A stretch of DNA of 29,864 nt from an uncultured Lachnospiraceae bacterium (GTDB lineage Bacteria; Bacillota; Clostridia; Lachnospirales; Lachnospiraceae), in contig CAJUPT010000043.1 of assembly GCA_910588405.1 (NCBI GenBank), positions 1-29,864 on the forward strand. Reading direction: 5' to 3'. The position numbers and the translations under genes are program-made. The notes beneath the pieces are model-generated. The model saw only the letters and a list, made by a program, of their open reading frames with translations. It did no database searches and was not told the origin of the DNA. Positions 7,620 to 14,535 of this stretch are shown here, piece after piece; the first letter of the stretch is position 1, and each line of letters starts with the position of its first letter.

Positions 7620-7820
7620 TTATAATTTGGTTACGTTTGTCGCCTGAGGTCCCTTAGCGCCTTCTACAATCTCGAATTCAACAGCCTGGCCCTCTTCAAG
7701 AGACTTGAAGCCTTCCATGTTCAGGCCTGTGTAGTGAACGAAAACATCTTTTCCGCTCTCATCAGAAATGAAACCGTAACCTTTCTGGTTGTCAAACCAT
7801 TTAACTGTACCCTTATTCAT
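7620..7820 (-). CDS. cspA: Cold-shock-domain protein (CspA family)
   Basis: This is a 66-residue protein that is entirely one cold-shock domain. It shows the RNP1 motif KGYGFI (13-18) and RNP2 VFVHY (26-30), the aromatic nucleic-acid-binding surface of an OB fold. The family binds single-stranded RNA and DNA and melts RNA secondary structure. The start is MNKGTVKWF with GGAGG 8 bp upstream; an in-frame ATG six codons earlier overlaps this Shine-Dalgarno and is unlikely. A good promoter at 7883-7911 gives a leader of about 55 nt, shorter than the long cold-responsive leader of enterobacterial cspA, so cold induction cannot be assumed. Confidence 0.95.
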   Translation of the reverse strand: MNKGTVKWFDNQKGYGFISDESGKDVFVHYTGLNMEGFKSLEEGQAVEFEIVEGAKGPQATNVTKL

Positions 7821-7882
7821 TGCAAAACCTCCAAACAAAAATTATAACAATATGGTTCCATTGCCTTTAGCAACTTATACTT

Positions 7883-7911
7883 ATCCTAGCATAATTTGTC
7901 ACACATGTCAA
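7883..7911 (-). promoter_or_regulatory. Promoter of the cold-shock gene
   Basis: On the minus strand a perfect TTGACA (7911-7906) and TAGGAT (7888-7883) are separated by 17 bp. The transcript would start near 7876, about 55 nt before the ATG at 7820. Confidence 0.65.
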
Positions 7912-7999
7912 ACAATTTTGAAAATTCCCTGTTACAAATTTCCTCGTCCAAAGGGACTATTTTTAATTTGTCAGACATATTGAAAGTCATCGAAAACAC

Positions 8000-8028
8000 T
8001 TGCAGGCTGTTCCGGAGACTTATATAAT
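8000..8028 (+). promoter_or_regulatory. Promoter of the DUF5662 gene
   Basis: TTGCAG (8000-8005) and a perfect TATAAT (8023-8028) are 17 bp apart. Transcription would start near 8035, which rules out an upstream in-frame start at 8000 and supports the ATG at 8063, preceded by AGGAGG. Confidence 0.7.
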
Positions 8029-8062
8029 AACTGGAGAAAAAGCAGTAGTTCAGGAGGAATAT

Positions 8063-8662
8063 ATGAATCAGAACGTATGGAACCATTTTCAAGTGATTAC
8101 CCGGCATAAATGGGAAGTGATGAAAAACTGTTTTCGTATGGGGTTATATAAGCAGGGACTTTTGCATGATCTGTCCAAATATTCCCCTGAGGAATTTAAA
8201 ATGGGTGTCCGCTATTTCCAGGGGACCCGGAGTCCGAATGCCGCGGAACGGGAAGAAAAGGGCTATTCCACGGCATGGATGCACCATAAGGGCAGAAATA
8301 AACACCATTTTGAATATTGGACAGACGTATCCAAAGATAAAAGTTGTCTGGTGGGTGTAGAAATGCCGCCCCGATATCTGGCGGAAATGTTCGCTGACCG
8401 GGTGGCGGCATCGAAAATTTATAAGGGAAAAGCGTATACGGACGCCACCGCTTTGGAATATCTGAAAAAGGGCAAGGATTATACTTTGATGCATCCGGCC
8501 ACTTATCGGCACCTATTATTTTTGCTGACAATGCTGGCAGAAAAAGGAGAAACAAAAACATTTCGGTATATTCGGAAAAATGTACTGCAAAATTCTAAAA
8601 AATCGAAAAAAACCGAAAAAACCCGAAAACTTACACGAAACAAGGGTAAAAATCCGAAATAA
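8063..8662 (+). CDS. DUF5662 family protein
   Basis: This 199-residue protein matches the DUF5662 family, which is common in Firmicutes and has no assigned activity. Histidine-rich motifs resemble an HD-type metal site: H35-D36 in LLHDLSKYSPEEF, H74-H75 in WMHHKGRNKHH, and H81-H82. A metal-dependent phosphohydrolase-like activity is therefore possible but unproven. The C-terminal 25 residues are very basic and Lys-rich. The start ATG has AGGAGG 5-6 bp upstream and lies 35 bp after the promoter at 8000-8028. The gene converges on the VWA gene with only 5 bp between stop codons. Confidence 0.82.
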   Translation: MNQNVWNHFQVITRHKWEVMKNCFRMGLYKQGLLHDLSKYSPEEFKMGVRYFQGTRSPNAAEREEKGYSTAWMHHKGRNKHHFEYWTDVSKDKSCLVGVEMPPRYLAEMFADRVAASKIYKGKAYTDATALEYLKKGKDYTLMHPATYRHLLFLLTMLAEKGETKTFRYIRKNVLQNSKKSKKTEKTRKLTRNKGKNPK

Positions 8663-8667
8663 AAACG

Positions 8668-10515
8668 CTATAAGTCGATCTCATCAAGCTGTTTTTTCAG
8701 GTATGCGCCTACTACGTTGGAAAAATTATTGATATCCCGGATATAGGCAAAATCTTTTCCGAAGATTTTTTTTTCGGCGTTTAAGTCATCTTCCTTTCCG
8801 GCAAAGACACCCAGGACAGAGATACCGTAGCTTCTGGTTTTGCGGACCTCGAATGCGGTATCTCTGACGCCATAATCGCCGCAGTAGGGCTGGGGCTGGC
8901 GGCTGCCTGGCCGGTTTAACACCACATCATTGGGGCGGCCGTCACTTAGGATAATCAGAATCTTGTGCTCCTCGGGGCGTTTCATCAGACTGTCAGTAAC
9001 CGCCTTGATGGCCAGGCCGTCCCGATTGTTGGAGGTGGCGGTAAATTCAAGAATCCGCTGGTTAGCCTGCCTGCTCTCGTCATATTCTCGGAATCGGCGC
9101 ATAATCGTATAGTCCCAGAAGGTGCAGAAGCTCATGACACGGTGAGGAATTGCGATATTGCTCAATGCCTCGCTGATGATATAAGCCTGGATGGCTACCT
9201 GGGCCTGCCTTGTGCTCTGGGAGCCGCTGCCGTCCACCAGGATATCCACCACGAAATCGGAATTGTTTTTCTTGATTTCCCGGGTGAACAACCGGTTATC
9301 ATTGGTGCGGCCCACCTTCCATAAAAGATTGGGCTTTAGCTGGCCGTGGTCGGCGTAGACATAGTCAATCTGGCTGCGCAGCGTCAACGCTTTTTTCAGA
9401 ATGTCTGTCAGCACGGCGATATTACGCTTGACCGTGCGGTGCTTGTCATAGTAAACGTGTTTGTTTTTGTCTAGCTGTTTCTGAGCATATTTATACTGGT
9501 AGTTGATTCGAACGGCATTTTTTAGAATGCCGTCAGTAAAGTAAAGGCTGCAGCCTTCGTGAATGCCCCGACACAGATTATAATTCAGCCGTTCCTGCTC
9601 CTGTTCTGACAGGTAGGTTCTGCCATAATTGATTTCTACAAAAGAGTAGAGCCGTTTAAGGGCTTCCGGGTCCACGGTGACGATTTGCTGGCCTTGGGTA
9701 TGGGAGCGACGACGCTCCTGACGTTTTTCCAGATCAGTGATATGGGTAATGCTCTGGGACACATTTTTCACGTACTTGTCCAGCATATCCTCATACATTT
9801 CCTCTTCCAGAAAATCCTGCCAGTTAAATTCCCGCAGTTCTTCTATTGTGACGGCCAGCACCTCCTCCAACGAACCGTTTTTTTTCTCGAAATCCGGCTC
9901 AATGGTAGAATTATAGATCTGATCGATGGTGCGGATGATGTCCATGGTGTCTGTCGCGTTTTCCAGAGCGTCGATCTGAACGGCTGTCTCCTCGATGCGG
10001 TGGACGCTCTTGTAGCCGCCTCTCAAGAAATCCGCGATGATTCGCAGTTCTACCTGTCCTAAAAAGGTTTGGGTCAGATCGTTCATATCATGATCCATGA
10101 TATCCTGGAAGGCCAGGCGGCGGATTTCCTCGATGCCCCGACGCTCCCGGCTGATTTTCCGGTATATGGCGGCATCCACACAGAGCTGGGACAGGGTCAT
10201 CAGCTGTTTGTTGTTGGCGGACAGATAGACCTTCTTTACGATATACATGGACAGGGCGTCCTGGTCGAAATATTTGGAAAAGGCGCCCTGTTTGACCGCG
10301 TCGTAGAGAGCGATGTACTTTGATTTGCGAAAGGCTGCCAGATCCGGCTTGATATCCAGCGTGTAGTCGCCGCTGACCGTCCACATCAGGTTGCGGATTC
10401 GGTTTTCCGCCTCTAGGTGGAATGCTTCCGCATCATAGTCGTCTGCGCCGTATTCTTCTGCTTCATATTTTTCTGCTTCATATTCTTTCAGATCAACCGT
10501 TTGTTTTTCAAACAT
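8668..10515 (-). CDS. VWA-domain protein, partner of the MoxR-type ATPase
   Basis: This 615-residue protein has a von Willebrand A domain over the last 195 residues, preceded by a long, mostly helical, charged region. The MIDAS metal site is visible as D428-G-S-G-S432, with a following LSDGRPND (523-530). The arrangement resembles CobT, NorD and ViaA-type proteins, which act with MoxR/CbbQ ATPases as metal-insertion or protein-activation machines. The N-terminus contains repeated acidic YEAEKYEAEEYGADDYDAE residues. The ATPase gene lies 71 bp upstream on the same strand, supporting a two-gene chaperone unit. The client is unknown. The 71-bp gap carries the 3' half of the dispersed pre-RBS repeat, and the Shine-Dalgarno (TAGGAG) belongs to that tail. 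Confidence 0.88.
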   Translation of the reverse strand: MFEKQTVDLKEYEAEKYEAEEYGADDYDAEAFHLEAENRIRNLMWTVSGDYTLDIKPDLAAFRKSKYIALYDAVKQGAFSKYFDQDALSMYIVKKVYLSANNKQLMTLSQLCVDAAIYRKISRERRGIEEIRRLAFQDIMDHDMNDLTQTFLGQVELRIIADFLRGGYKSVHRIEETAVQIDALENATDTMDIIRTIDQIYNSTIEPDFEKKNGSLEEVLAVTIEELREFNWQDFLEEEMYEDMLDKYVKNVSQSITHITDLEKRQERRRSHTQGQQIVTVDPEALKRLYSFVEINYGRTYLSEQEQERLNYNLCRGIHEGCSLYFTDGILKNAVRINYQYKYAQKQLDKNKHVYYDKHRTVKRNIAVLTDILKKALTLRSQIDYVYADHGQLKPNLLWKVGRTNDNRLFTREIKKNNSDFVVDILVDGSGSQSTRQAQVAIQAYIISEALSNIAIPHRVMSFCTFWDYTIMRRFREYDESRQANQRILEFTATSNNRDGLAIKAVTDSLMKRPEEHKILIILSDGRPNDVVLNRPGSRQPQPYCGDYGVRDTAFEVRKTRSYGISVLGVFAGKEDDLNAEKKIFGKDFAYIRDINNFSNVVGAYLKKQLDEIDL

Positions 10516-10520
10516 GGCAA

Positions 10521-10580
10521 ACTCCTATTTATAGTTATGCTCTGCTTTATAGTTCCGCTGCAGTCCTCCCAAGCTCCCCA
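10521..10580 (-). repeat. 3' half of the pre-RBS repeat before the VWA gene
   Basis: Reading the minus strand, GGGGAGCTTGGGAGGACTGC begins right after the ATPase stop codon and continues as AGCGGAACTATAAAG. A second AACTATAAATAGGAG then supplies the Shine-Dalgarno of the VWA gene. The segment matches the 3' stem arm and tail of the full copies at 14407-14518 and 4126-4367, but the 5' arm is missing, so the hairpin cannot form. Confidence 0.65.
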
Positions 10581-10586
10581 CAATAA

Positions 10587-11501
10587 TCAGAATACGTCTG
10601 CTGCGGTCCAGGCGGAAGGAATGCGGGTAAGCACAACGTCGCCGATGATTTCCCGCTCAAAGATATCGAAGCTTTTGTTTGTGATGCCCATCTGAATGGC
10701 CAGAGAGGGCTTTAAACCGTTTTTAATGGTGCGCAGGGATGCCAGCATACCGCGCAGGTCCAGAGGCTTTGTGGAAATCTCTCCGTTAAAGGCTTTTAGC
10801 TGCAAATCCAGGAATAGGCCGCAGAATTGCTCTAAGGCTGCCGTTTTGCCGTCGGGGAAGGTTTCCTTTAAAATTTTCATCAGCGTATCTTCATTTAAGG
10901 AGGGCATATCGATGACCAGGAAACGGGAGACTAAGGCTTCGTTCAGTTCCTTTGTGCCGGCATAGCCGTAATTCATGGTGCCGATAAAGCGGGTGGCTTC
11001 GTGCAGGCGGATTTTATCGTAGCCGGGTACGTCGATCATACGTCGATAATCCAGCGTGGCATGAAGAACGGAAACGGCGTCGTTCTTGGCCATATTGATC
11101 TCGTCGAAAACGCCGAACCCGCCATATTGAGCGCACTGATAAACAGGGCCTTTGCGCAGCTGCACCTCATTGTCTTTAAATGTATCTGTGCCAATCAGCG
11201 TAGCGCTGTCAGTGTTTACGTTGAAAGAAATATTATAGGAGGGGCGTCCGAAAATCCAGGCCATATTTTCAGCCAGCACATTTTTACCGGTGGCCTTGGC
11301 TCCCGATAGCAGCAGGTTTTCACCCTGTAAGAGAGCGCTGATGGCCATCTCCAGAATATCTTTTCCATAGAAGGGCATGGTCGGGCAGGCAACGCGGCTG
11401 GCTGCCTGTTCGTCTACAACGTACTGATTCCGAAATTTTCTTACATCCTCCACCAGCGCCGGATGAACCGACTGCCTGGTCAGTATTTCAAGTGGTTCCA
11501 T
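10587..11501 (-). CDS. MoxR/CbbQ-type AAA+ ATPase
   Basis: This 304-residue ATPase has the AAA+ set: P-loop GAKATGKN (67-74), Walker B GVFDEIN (130-136), sensor-1 GTMN (174-177) and an arginine-finger-like LVSRF (190-194). The P-loop has Asn where Ser or Thr normally coordinates magnesium, which is unusual. An insertion with a DTFKD/VQLRKGPVYQ segment fits the MoxR/CbbQ clade. Such ATPases work with VWA proteins in remodelling or cofactor insertion, and the VWA gene follows 71 bp downstream. The start ATG has AGGAGG 7 bp upstream, within a copy of the dispersed tail sequence. The gene pair is divergent from the RsmF-type methyltransferase gene. Confidence 0.88.
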   Translation of the reverse strand: MEPLEILTRQSVHPALVEDVRKFRNQYVVDEQAASRVACPTMPFYGKDILEMAISALLQGENLLLSGAKATGKNVLAENMAWIFGRPSYNISFNVNTDSATLIGTDTFKDNEVQLRKGPVYQCAQYGGFGVFDEINMAKNDAVSVLHATLDYRRMIDVPGYDKIRLHEATRFIGTMNYGYAGTKELNEALVSRFLVIDMPSLNEDTLMKILKETFPDGKTAALEQFCGLFLDLQLKAFNGEISTKPLDLRGMLASLRTIKNGLKPSLAIQMGITNKSFDIFEREIIGDVVLTRIPSAWTAADVF

Positions 11502-11507
11502 AAAAAA

Positions 11508-11534
11508 CCTCCTATATTTAGTTCTGCTACAGTT
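11508..11534 (-). repeat. Isolated pre-RBS tail before the MoxR gene
   Basis: On the minus strand ACTGTAGCAGAACTAAATAT followed by AGGAGG matches the tail of the dispersed element with two or three changes. No stem arm is visible upstream, so only the tail is present. It delivers the Shine-Dalgarno of the MoxR gene. Confidence 0.5.
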
Positions 11535-11552
11535 TGTTATTCATACATATTT

Positions 11553-11608
11553 CTAAATGATTTGCGATCTGTTCTGAAATAGCGTAAATATATTGTCAAA
11601 TCATTTAG
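11553..11608. promoter_or_regulatory. 12-bp perfect inverted repeat in the MoxR/RsmF divergent region
   Basis: CTAAATGATTTG (11553-11564) and CAAATCATTTAG (11597-11608) are perfect inverted copies separated by 32 bp. A TTGTCA on the plus strand (11593-11598) overlaps the right arm and is followed 19 bp later by TATATC. Two operator half-sites for a looping or dimeric regulator are possible. No regulator gene is adjacent. Confidence 0.4.
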
Positions 11609-11693
11609 CTTATGGGGTATATCTATTCTATCCGAGAAATAAATTTAAGTCAATATGGTTTACATCCATCGGGAAAAAGGATACAATGAAGCC

Positions 11694-13136
11694 ATGAATC
11701 AGGCGGATATGAAAAGAATGGAAAGACAATCAGAGAAAAAGCGCGTAGACAAAATACGGCGGAAAGGCATGCGAAAGGCTGTACAAAAAGCGGAAGCGGA
11801 AAAGGAATGTCCGATCAGAAACGAATTGGAAAGCATCCCTGAGCTACCGCCGGATTTCTTGGAAAAAATGAAAGGGCTTCTGGGAGAACAGTGGGAAGCT
11901 TTTCGACAGAGCTATGAGCAGCCGCCTAAGCAGGGGCTGCGGGTGAATTCGCTGAAGGGCAGCGCGGAAAAATTGATTGGCAGTGGATTATTTGGTTTGA
12001 AACCGGTTTTGTGGGCGGAGGATGGTTTTTATTATGAGCCGGAGACCCGTCCTGGGAAGCATCCGTTCCATGAGGCCGGCGTATACTATATTCAGGAGCC
12101 CAGTGCTATGGCGGTGGCTGGGCTTTTGCAGGTTCGTCCCAGAGAACGGGTTTTGGACTTGTGCGCGGCGCCAGGCGGAAAAACCACGCAGCTTGCCGCA
12201 GCCATGAAGGGAGAAGGACTGCTGGTCTCCAATGAGATTCATCCGGGAAGGGCGAAAATTCTCTCCCAGAATGTGGAACGGATGGGGATTCGGAATTGTT
12301 TGGTTACTAATGAGGCGCCTGAGACGCTTGCCCTGCGTTTTCCGGCATTTTTCCATAAAATCCTGGTGGATGCGCCATGTTCTGGTGAAGGGATGTTTCG
12401 GAAGGAGCCTCAGTCAAGAACCCAGTGGAGTCCGGAGAATGTGGCATTGTGCGCAAGGAGACAGATTCGGATTCTGGAATGCGCCGCGCGTATGCTAGTT
12501 CCTGGCGGGAGACTGGTTTATTCCACCTGCACATTTTCGCCGGAGGAGGACGAGGAAAATGCCGCAGCGTTTCTTGCTCGTCATCCGGAATTTGAAAAAG
12601 TAGAAGCCCTTCGCCTCTGGCCTCATCTGGCAGAGGGAGAAGGACATTTTGCCGCCGTTTTCAGGAAAGTGGGGGATAAGACCCTGTATCCGGTGAGGAT
12701 GCAGGAAGGAATTTCTGAGAAGGAGCTGCCGAAGGAATATACGGAATTTGCGGAAAATGTGTTGCGATGGAAAAATGGGCTAAGCGCTCGATCTCTGGCG
12801 TTTGGAGAACATCTGTATCTGTTTCCTGAGCAAATGCCTGATCTCAGAGGGTTAAAAGCGCTCCGCCCCGGTTTGGAGCTGGGTCAGGTAAAAAAGAATC
12901 GATTTGTTCCGGCCCATGGGCTGGCGCTGGCCTTGAGGCCGGAAGAAGCGGTACGGCACATAGAGCTGTCTGCATCCGGACCGGAAATATTCCGCTATCT
13001 TCACGGCGAGACGATTCCCGCGGAGATAGACGACGGGTGGTGTCTGGTATGTGTGGAGGGGTATTCTCTGGGATGGGGGAAGGCTGTGAACGGACAACTG
13101 AAAAATCATTACCCCAAAGGGCTGCGTTGGAATTGA
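11694..13136 (+). CDS. rsmF: RsmF-type 16S rRNA (cytosine-C5) methyltransferase (NOL1/NOP2/Sun family)
   Basis: This protein of about 480 residues has all family landmarks. They are the SAM motif VLDLCAAPGGKTTQ, the VDAPCSGEGMFRK segment, and the catalytic-Cys motif VYSTCTFSPEEDEEN. A C-terminal PUA-like end carries SLGWGKAVNGQLKNHYPKG. Family members methylate cytosine-5 in 16S rRNA (C1407 for E. coli RsmF). The exact target here is inferred. The start is uncertain: ATG 11655 has no Shine-Dalgarno, ATG 11694 has a weak distant AAGG, and ATG 11709 has GGCGG. An unusual Lys/Arg/Glu-rich N-terminal extension of about 35-45 residues precedes the core, so the real start may be further in. VanZ follows after 86 bp on the same strand. 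Confidence 0.9.
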   Translation: MNQADMKRMERQSEKKRVDKIRRKGMRKAVQKAEAEKECPIRNELESIPELPPDFLEKMKGLLGEQWEAFRQSYEQPPKQGLRVNSLKGSAEKLIGSGLFGLKPVLWAEDGFYYEPETRPGKHPFHEAGVYYIQEPSAMAVAGLLQVRPRERVLDLCAAPGGKTTQLAAAMKGEGLLVSNEIHPGRAKILSQNVERMGIRNCLVTNEAPETLALRFPAFFHKILVDAPCSGEGMFRKEPQSRTQWSPENVALCARRQIRILECAARMLVPGGRLVYSTCTFSPEEDEENAAAFLARHPEFEKVEALRLWPHLAEGEGHFAAVFRKVGDKTLYPVRMQEGISEKELPKEYTEFAENVLRWKNGLSARSLAFGEHLYLFPEQMPDLRGLKALRPGLELGQVKKNRFVPAHGLALALRPEEAVRHIELSASGPEIFRYLHGETIPAEIDDGWCLVCVEGYSLGWGKAVNGQLKNHYPKGLRWN

Positions 13137-13222
13137 ATGTTGGCGAAGAAAAAGAAAAGCCATATAAAAAGAAAAGTAAAAAATGATTGTGGAAAAGAAT
13201 CATGGCAGAGGGTGGAAAACAG

Positions 13223-13699
13223 ATGAAAAAGAGAACCTGTTCAGGACTGTGTAGATATAAAAAGGAAATTTTTTGGACGGCGCTGACGCTGCTGTATCTG
13301 CTGTTTATTTATTCCAATTCCATGCGGCCGGCTGTCGAATCCTCGAATCAGAGCCAAGGGCTTTTGAAAATGATTGAAAGGGCGTTCCCTTTTATCGTTC
13401 ACACGCTGGGGCTGACAGAACATGTGCTCAGGAAAATGGCTCATTTTGGGGAGTATCTGATTTTAGGGATGCTGTTGGCTCAGACCGTGAAGGTATATGG
13501 ATTCTTTCTGGTCGGGCAGTTATGGCTTGTGCCGTTGTCCGGTTTTTTGATGGCGTCTGTTGATGAAGGAATCCAGTTGTTTACCGAGGGCAGATCCTGT
13601 CAGCTTTCTGATGTGATGCTTGATCTATGTGGTGTGATAACCGGGTTGCTTATATGGCGGTTTATCAGGTTTTTCAGACGAAATAATCCGAAGCGCTGA
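13223..13699 (+). CDS. VanZ-family membrane protein
   Basis: This 158-residue protein shows the VanZ signature: a first helix TALTLLYLLFIYSNS, then HVLRKMAHFGEYLILGMLLA, then DEGIQLFTEGRSCQLSDVMLDLCGVITGLL, with about four membrane segments. The family includes VanZ, linked to low-level teicoplanin resistance, but most members have no known role, and resistance should not be inferred. The start ATG has GGTGG 7 bp upstream; ATG 13202 with GGAAAAG is an alternative. It follows the rRNA methyltransferase gene and ends in a terminator hairpin that includes its stop codon. Confidence 0.88.
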   Translation: MKKRTCSGLCRYKKEIFWTALTLLYLLFIYSNSMRPAVESSNQSQGLLKMIERAFPFIVHTLGLTEHVLRKMAHFGEYLILGMLLAQTVKVYGFFLVGQLWLVPLSGFLMASVDEGIQLFTEGRSCQLSDVMLDLCGVITGLLIWRFIRFFRRNNPKR

Positions 13700-13734
13700 C
13701 AGGAGAAATACCCTGACAGTGCATCGGCTTTTTT
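13693..13734 (+). terminator. Rho-independent terminator after vanZ-like gene
   Basis: GCGCTGACAGG (13693-13703) pairs with CCTGACAGTGC (13712-13722), with one G-T and one A-A position. A run of six T follows at 13729-13734. The VanZ stop codon lies inside the left arm. The DUF4956 gene ends just beyond, on the other strand. Confidence 0.65.
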
Positions 13735-13739
13735 ATAAG

Positions 13740-14402
13740 CTATCCCAGCATTTCACCGGATTCCAGCAGGCAGTTGACGGTCTGTATGCCAGGCAGTCCG
13801 CGAAGCTTTTCCAGTAAATCGTGATCCAGGTTTTGCCGGCCGGATAATTCGATAATCATCTCTGTGAAATCTCCGGTTGTATCCAAAGTACGTATTTGAT
13901 AGGGCCTGCCTTTTAACAGGGATTCAGCTTCCTTCGCGTCCAGCCCCTCGCCTCTCAGAATCAGCATGTATTTTTTGTGAAGCCCTCCGAGCCAGCTGAA
14001 TACAAAGGCAATAATGGCGATAAATAATGTGGATATGCCGGCCAGTAAAAAGTTTTGAGAACCGATACACAGTCCCTCAATAATCGACCAGAATATAAAA
14101 ACGATGTCCCAGGGCTCCTTGATGGCTGTACGGAACCGCACAATGGACAGCGCGCCGATCATGCCGAGGGAGATGGCGATGTTGCTGCTGATCATAATCA
14201 TGATGACGATGGTAATCAGGAGAATCAACACGTTAGCAGCGTTAAACCGGCTGTTATAGCTGACGCCGCGGTAGGTAAAGCGATAGGTAAGGAAAATAAT
14301 CAGGGAAACCGCCAGTCCAAGACACATGACCAGAAAAATCTTCTGGGGTGTGAAGCTGGCGGAGGTGGTGTAAAACATTTGCAGAATTTCTCGTTTGCTC
14401 AT
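13740..14402 (-). CDS. DUF4956 membrane protein
   Basis: This 220-residue protein has about four N-terminal membrane helices and a cytoplasmic C-terminal domain of alternating strands and helices (about 150-220). The family hallmark GMIGALSIVRFRTAIKEPWD lies between helices 2 and 3, followed by IVFIFWSIIEGLCIG. DUF4956 proteins have no proven activity, but from family knowledge they are repeatedly found beside VTC-domain polyphosphate-polymerase-like proteins and CotH kinases, exactly as here. The VTC gene lies 133 bp upstream on the same strand, and almost all of that gap is a full copy of the structured pre-RBS repeat. Its tail includes this gene's GGAG site. A channel or membrane-anchor role for a polyphosphate enzyme is an inference. 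Confidence 0.9.
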   Translation of the reverse strand: MSKREILQMFYTTSASFTPQKIFLVMCLGLAVSLIIFLTYRFTYRGVSYNSRFNAANVLILLITIVIMIMISSNIAISLGMIGALSIVRFRTAIKEPWDIVFIFWSIIEGLCIGSQNFLLAGISTLFIAIIAFVFSWLGGLHKKYMLILRGEGLDAKEAESLLKGRPYQIRTLDTTGDFTEMIIELSGRQNLDHDLLEKLRGLPGIQTVNCLLESGEMLG

Positions 14403-14406
14403 TGTA

Positions 14407-14518
14407 ATCTCTCCTATTATAGTACCGCTGCAGTCCTCCCCAGCCCCCTCGCCCCGGAAGAATTTTCAGCCACTAAAGTGTCTGCAAATCCTTCCGGGGC
14501 TGGTCCGGACTTCCGCTG
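14407..14518 (-). repeat. Structured pre-RBS repeat, best-folding copy (VTC-DUF4956 gap)
   Basis: On the minus strand the element begins CAGCGGAAGTCC and ends in CGGTACTATAATAGGAG at the Shine-Dalgarno of the DUF4956 gene. Four stem segments nest. AGTCC pairs with GGACT (14511-14507 with 14436-14432), then a symmetric GGA/GGA internal loop follows. CCAGCCCC pairs with GGGGCTGG, and GGAAGGATTT pairs with AAATTCTTCC. The apical part has CAG-A-CACT facing AGTG-G-CTG. One 8-nt bulge (GGGGCGAG) interrupts the 3' side. It shares its plan with the copies at 4126-4367 and 20070-20179. Confidence 0.85.
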
Positions 14519-14535
14519 ATGAGTACTGCGGAATT

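Noticed and set aside
8668..11501. Anti-phage defence system because of MoxR-VWA pairing
   Set aside because: MoxR-VWA pairs are general chaperone modules, and no nuclease or other defence effector is next to them.
13223..13699. Glycopeptide resistance locus because of VanZ
   Set aside because: No vanHAX, vanRS or other resistance genes are present; VanZ-family proteins are widespread and mostly unrelated to resistance.
14421..14460. Sigma-A promoter in the TATAAT-like tail of the structured element
   Set aside because: The TATAAT/TATAAA would place the transcription start at the Shine-Dalgarno, and no -35 box is conserved at 16-18 bp in the copies; the conserved part is GTAGCGGAAC instead.
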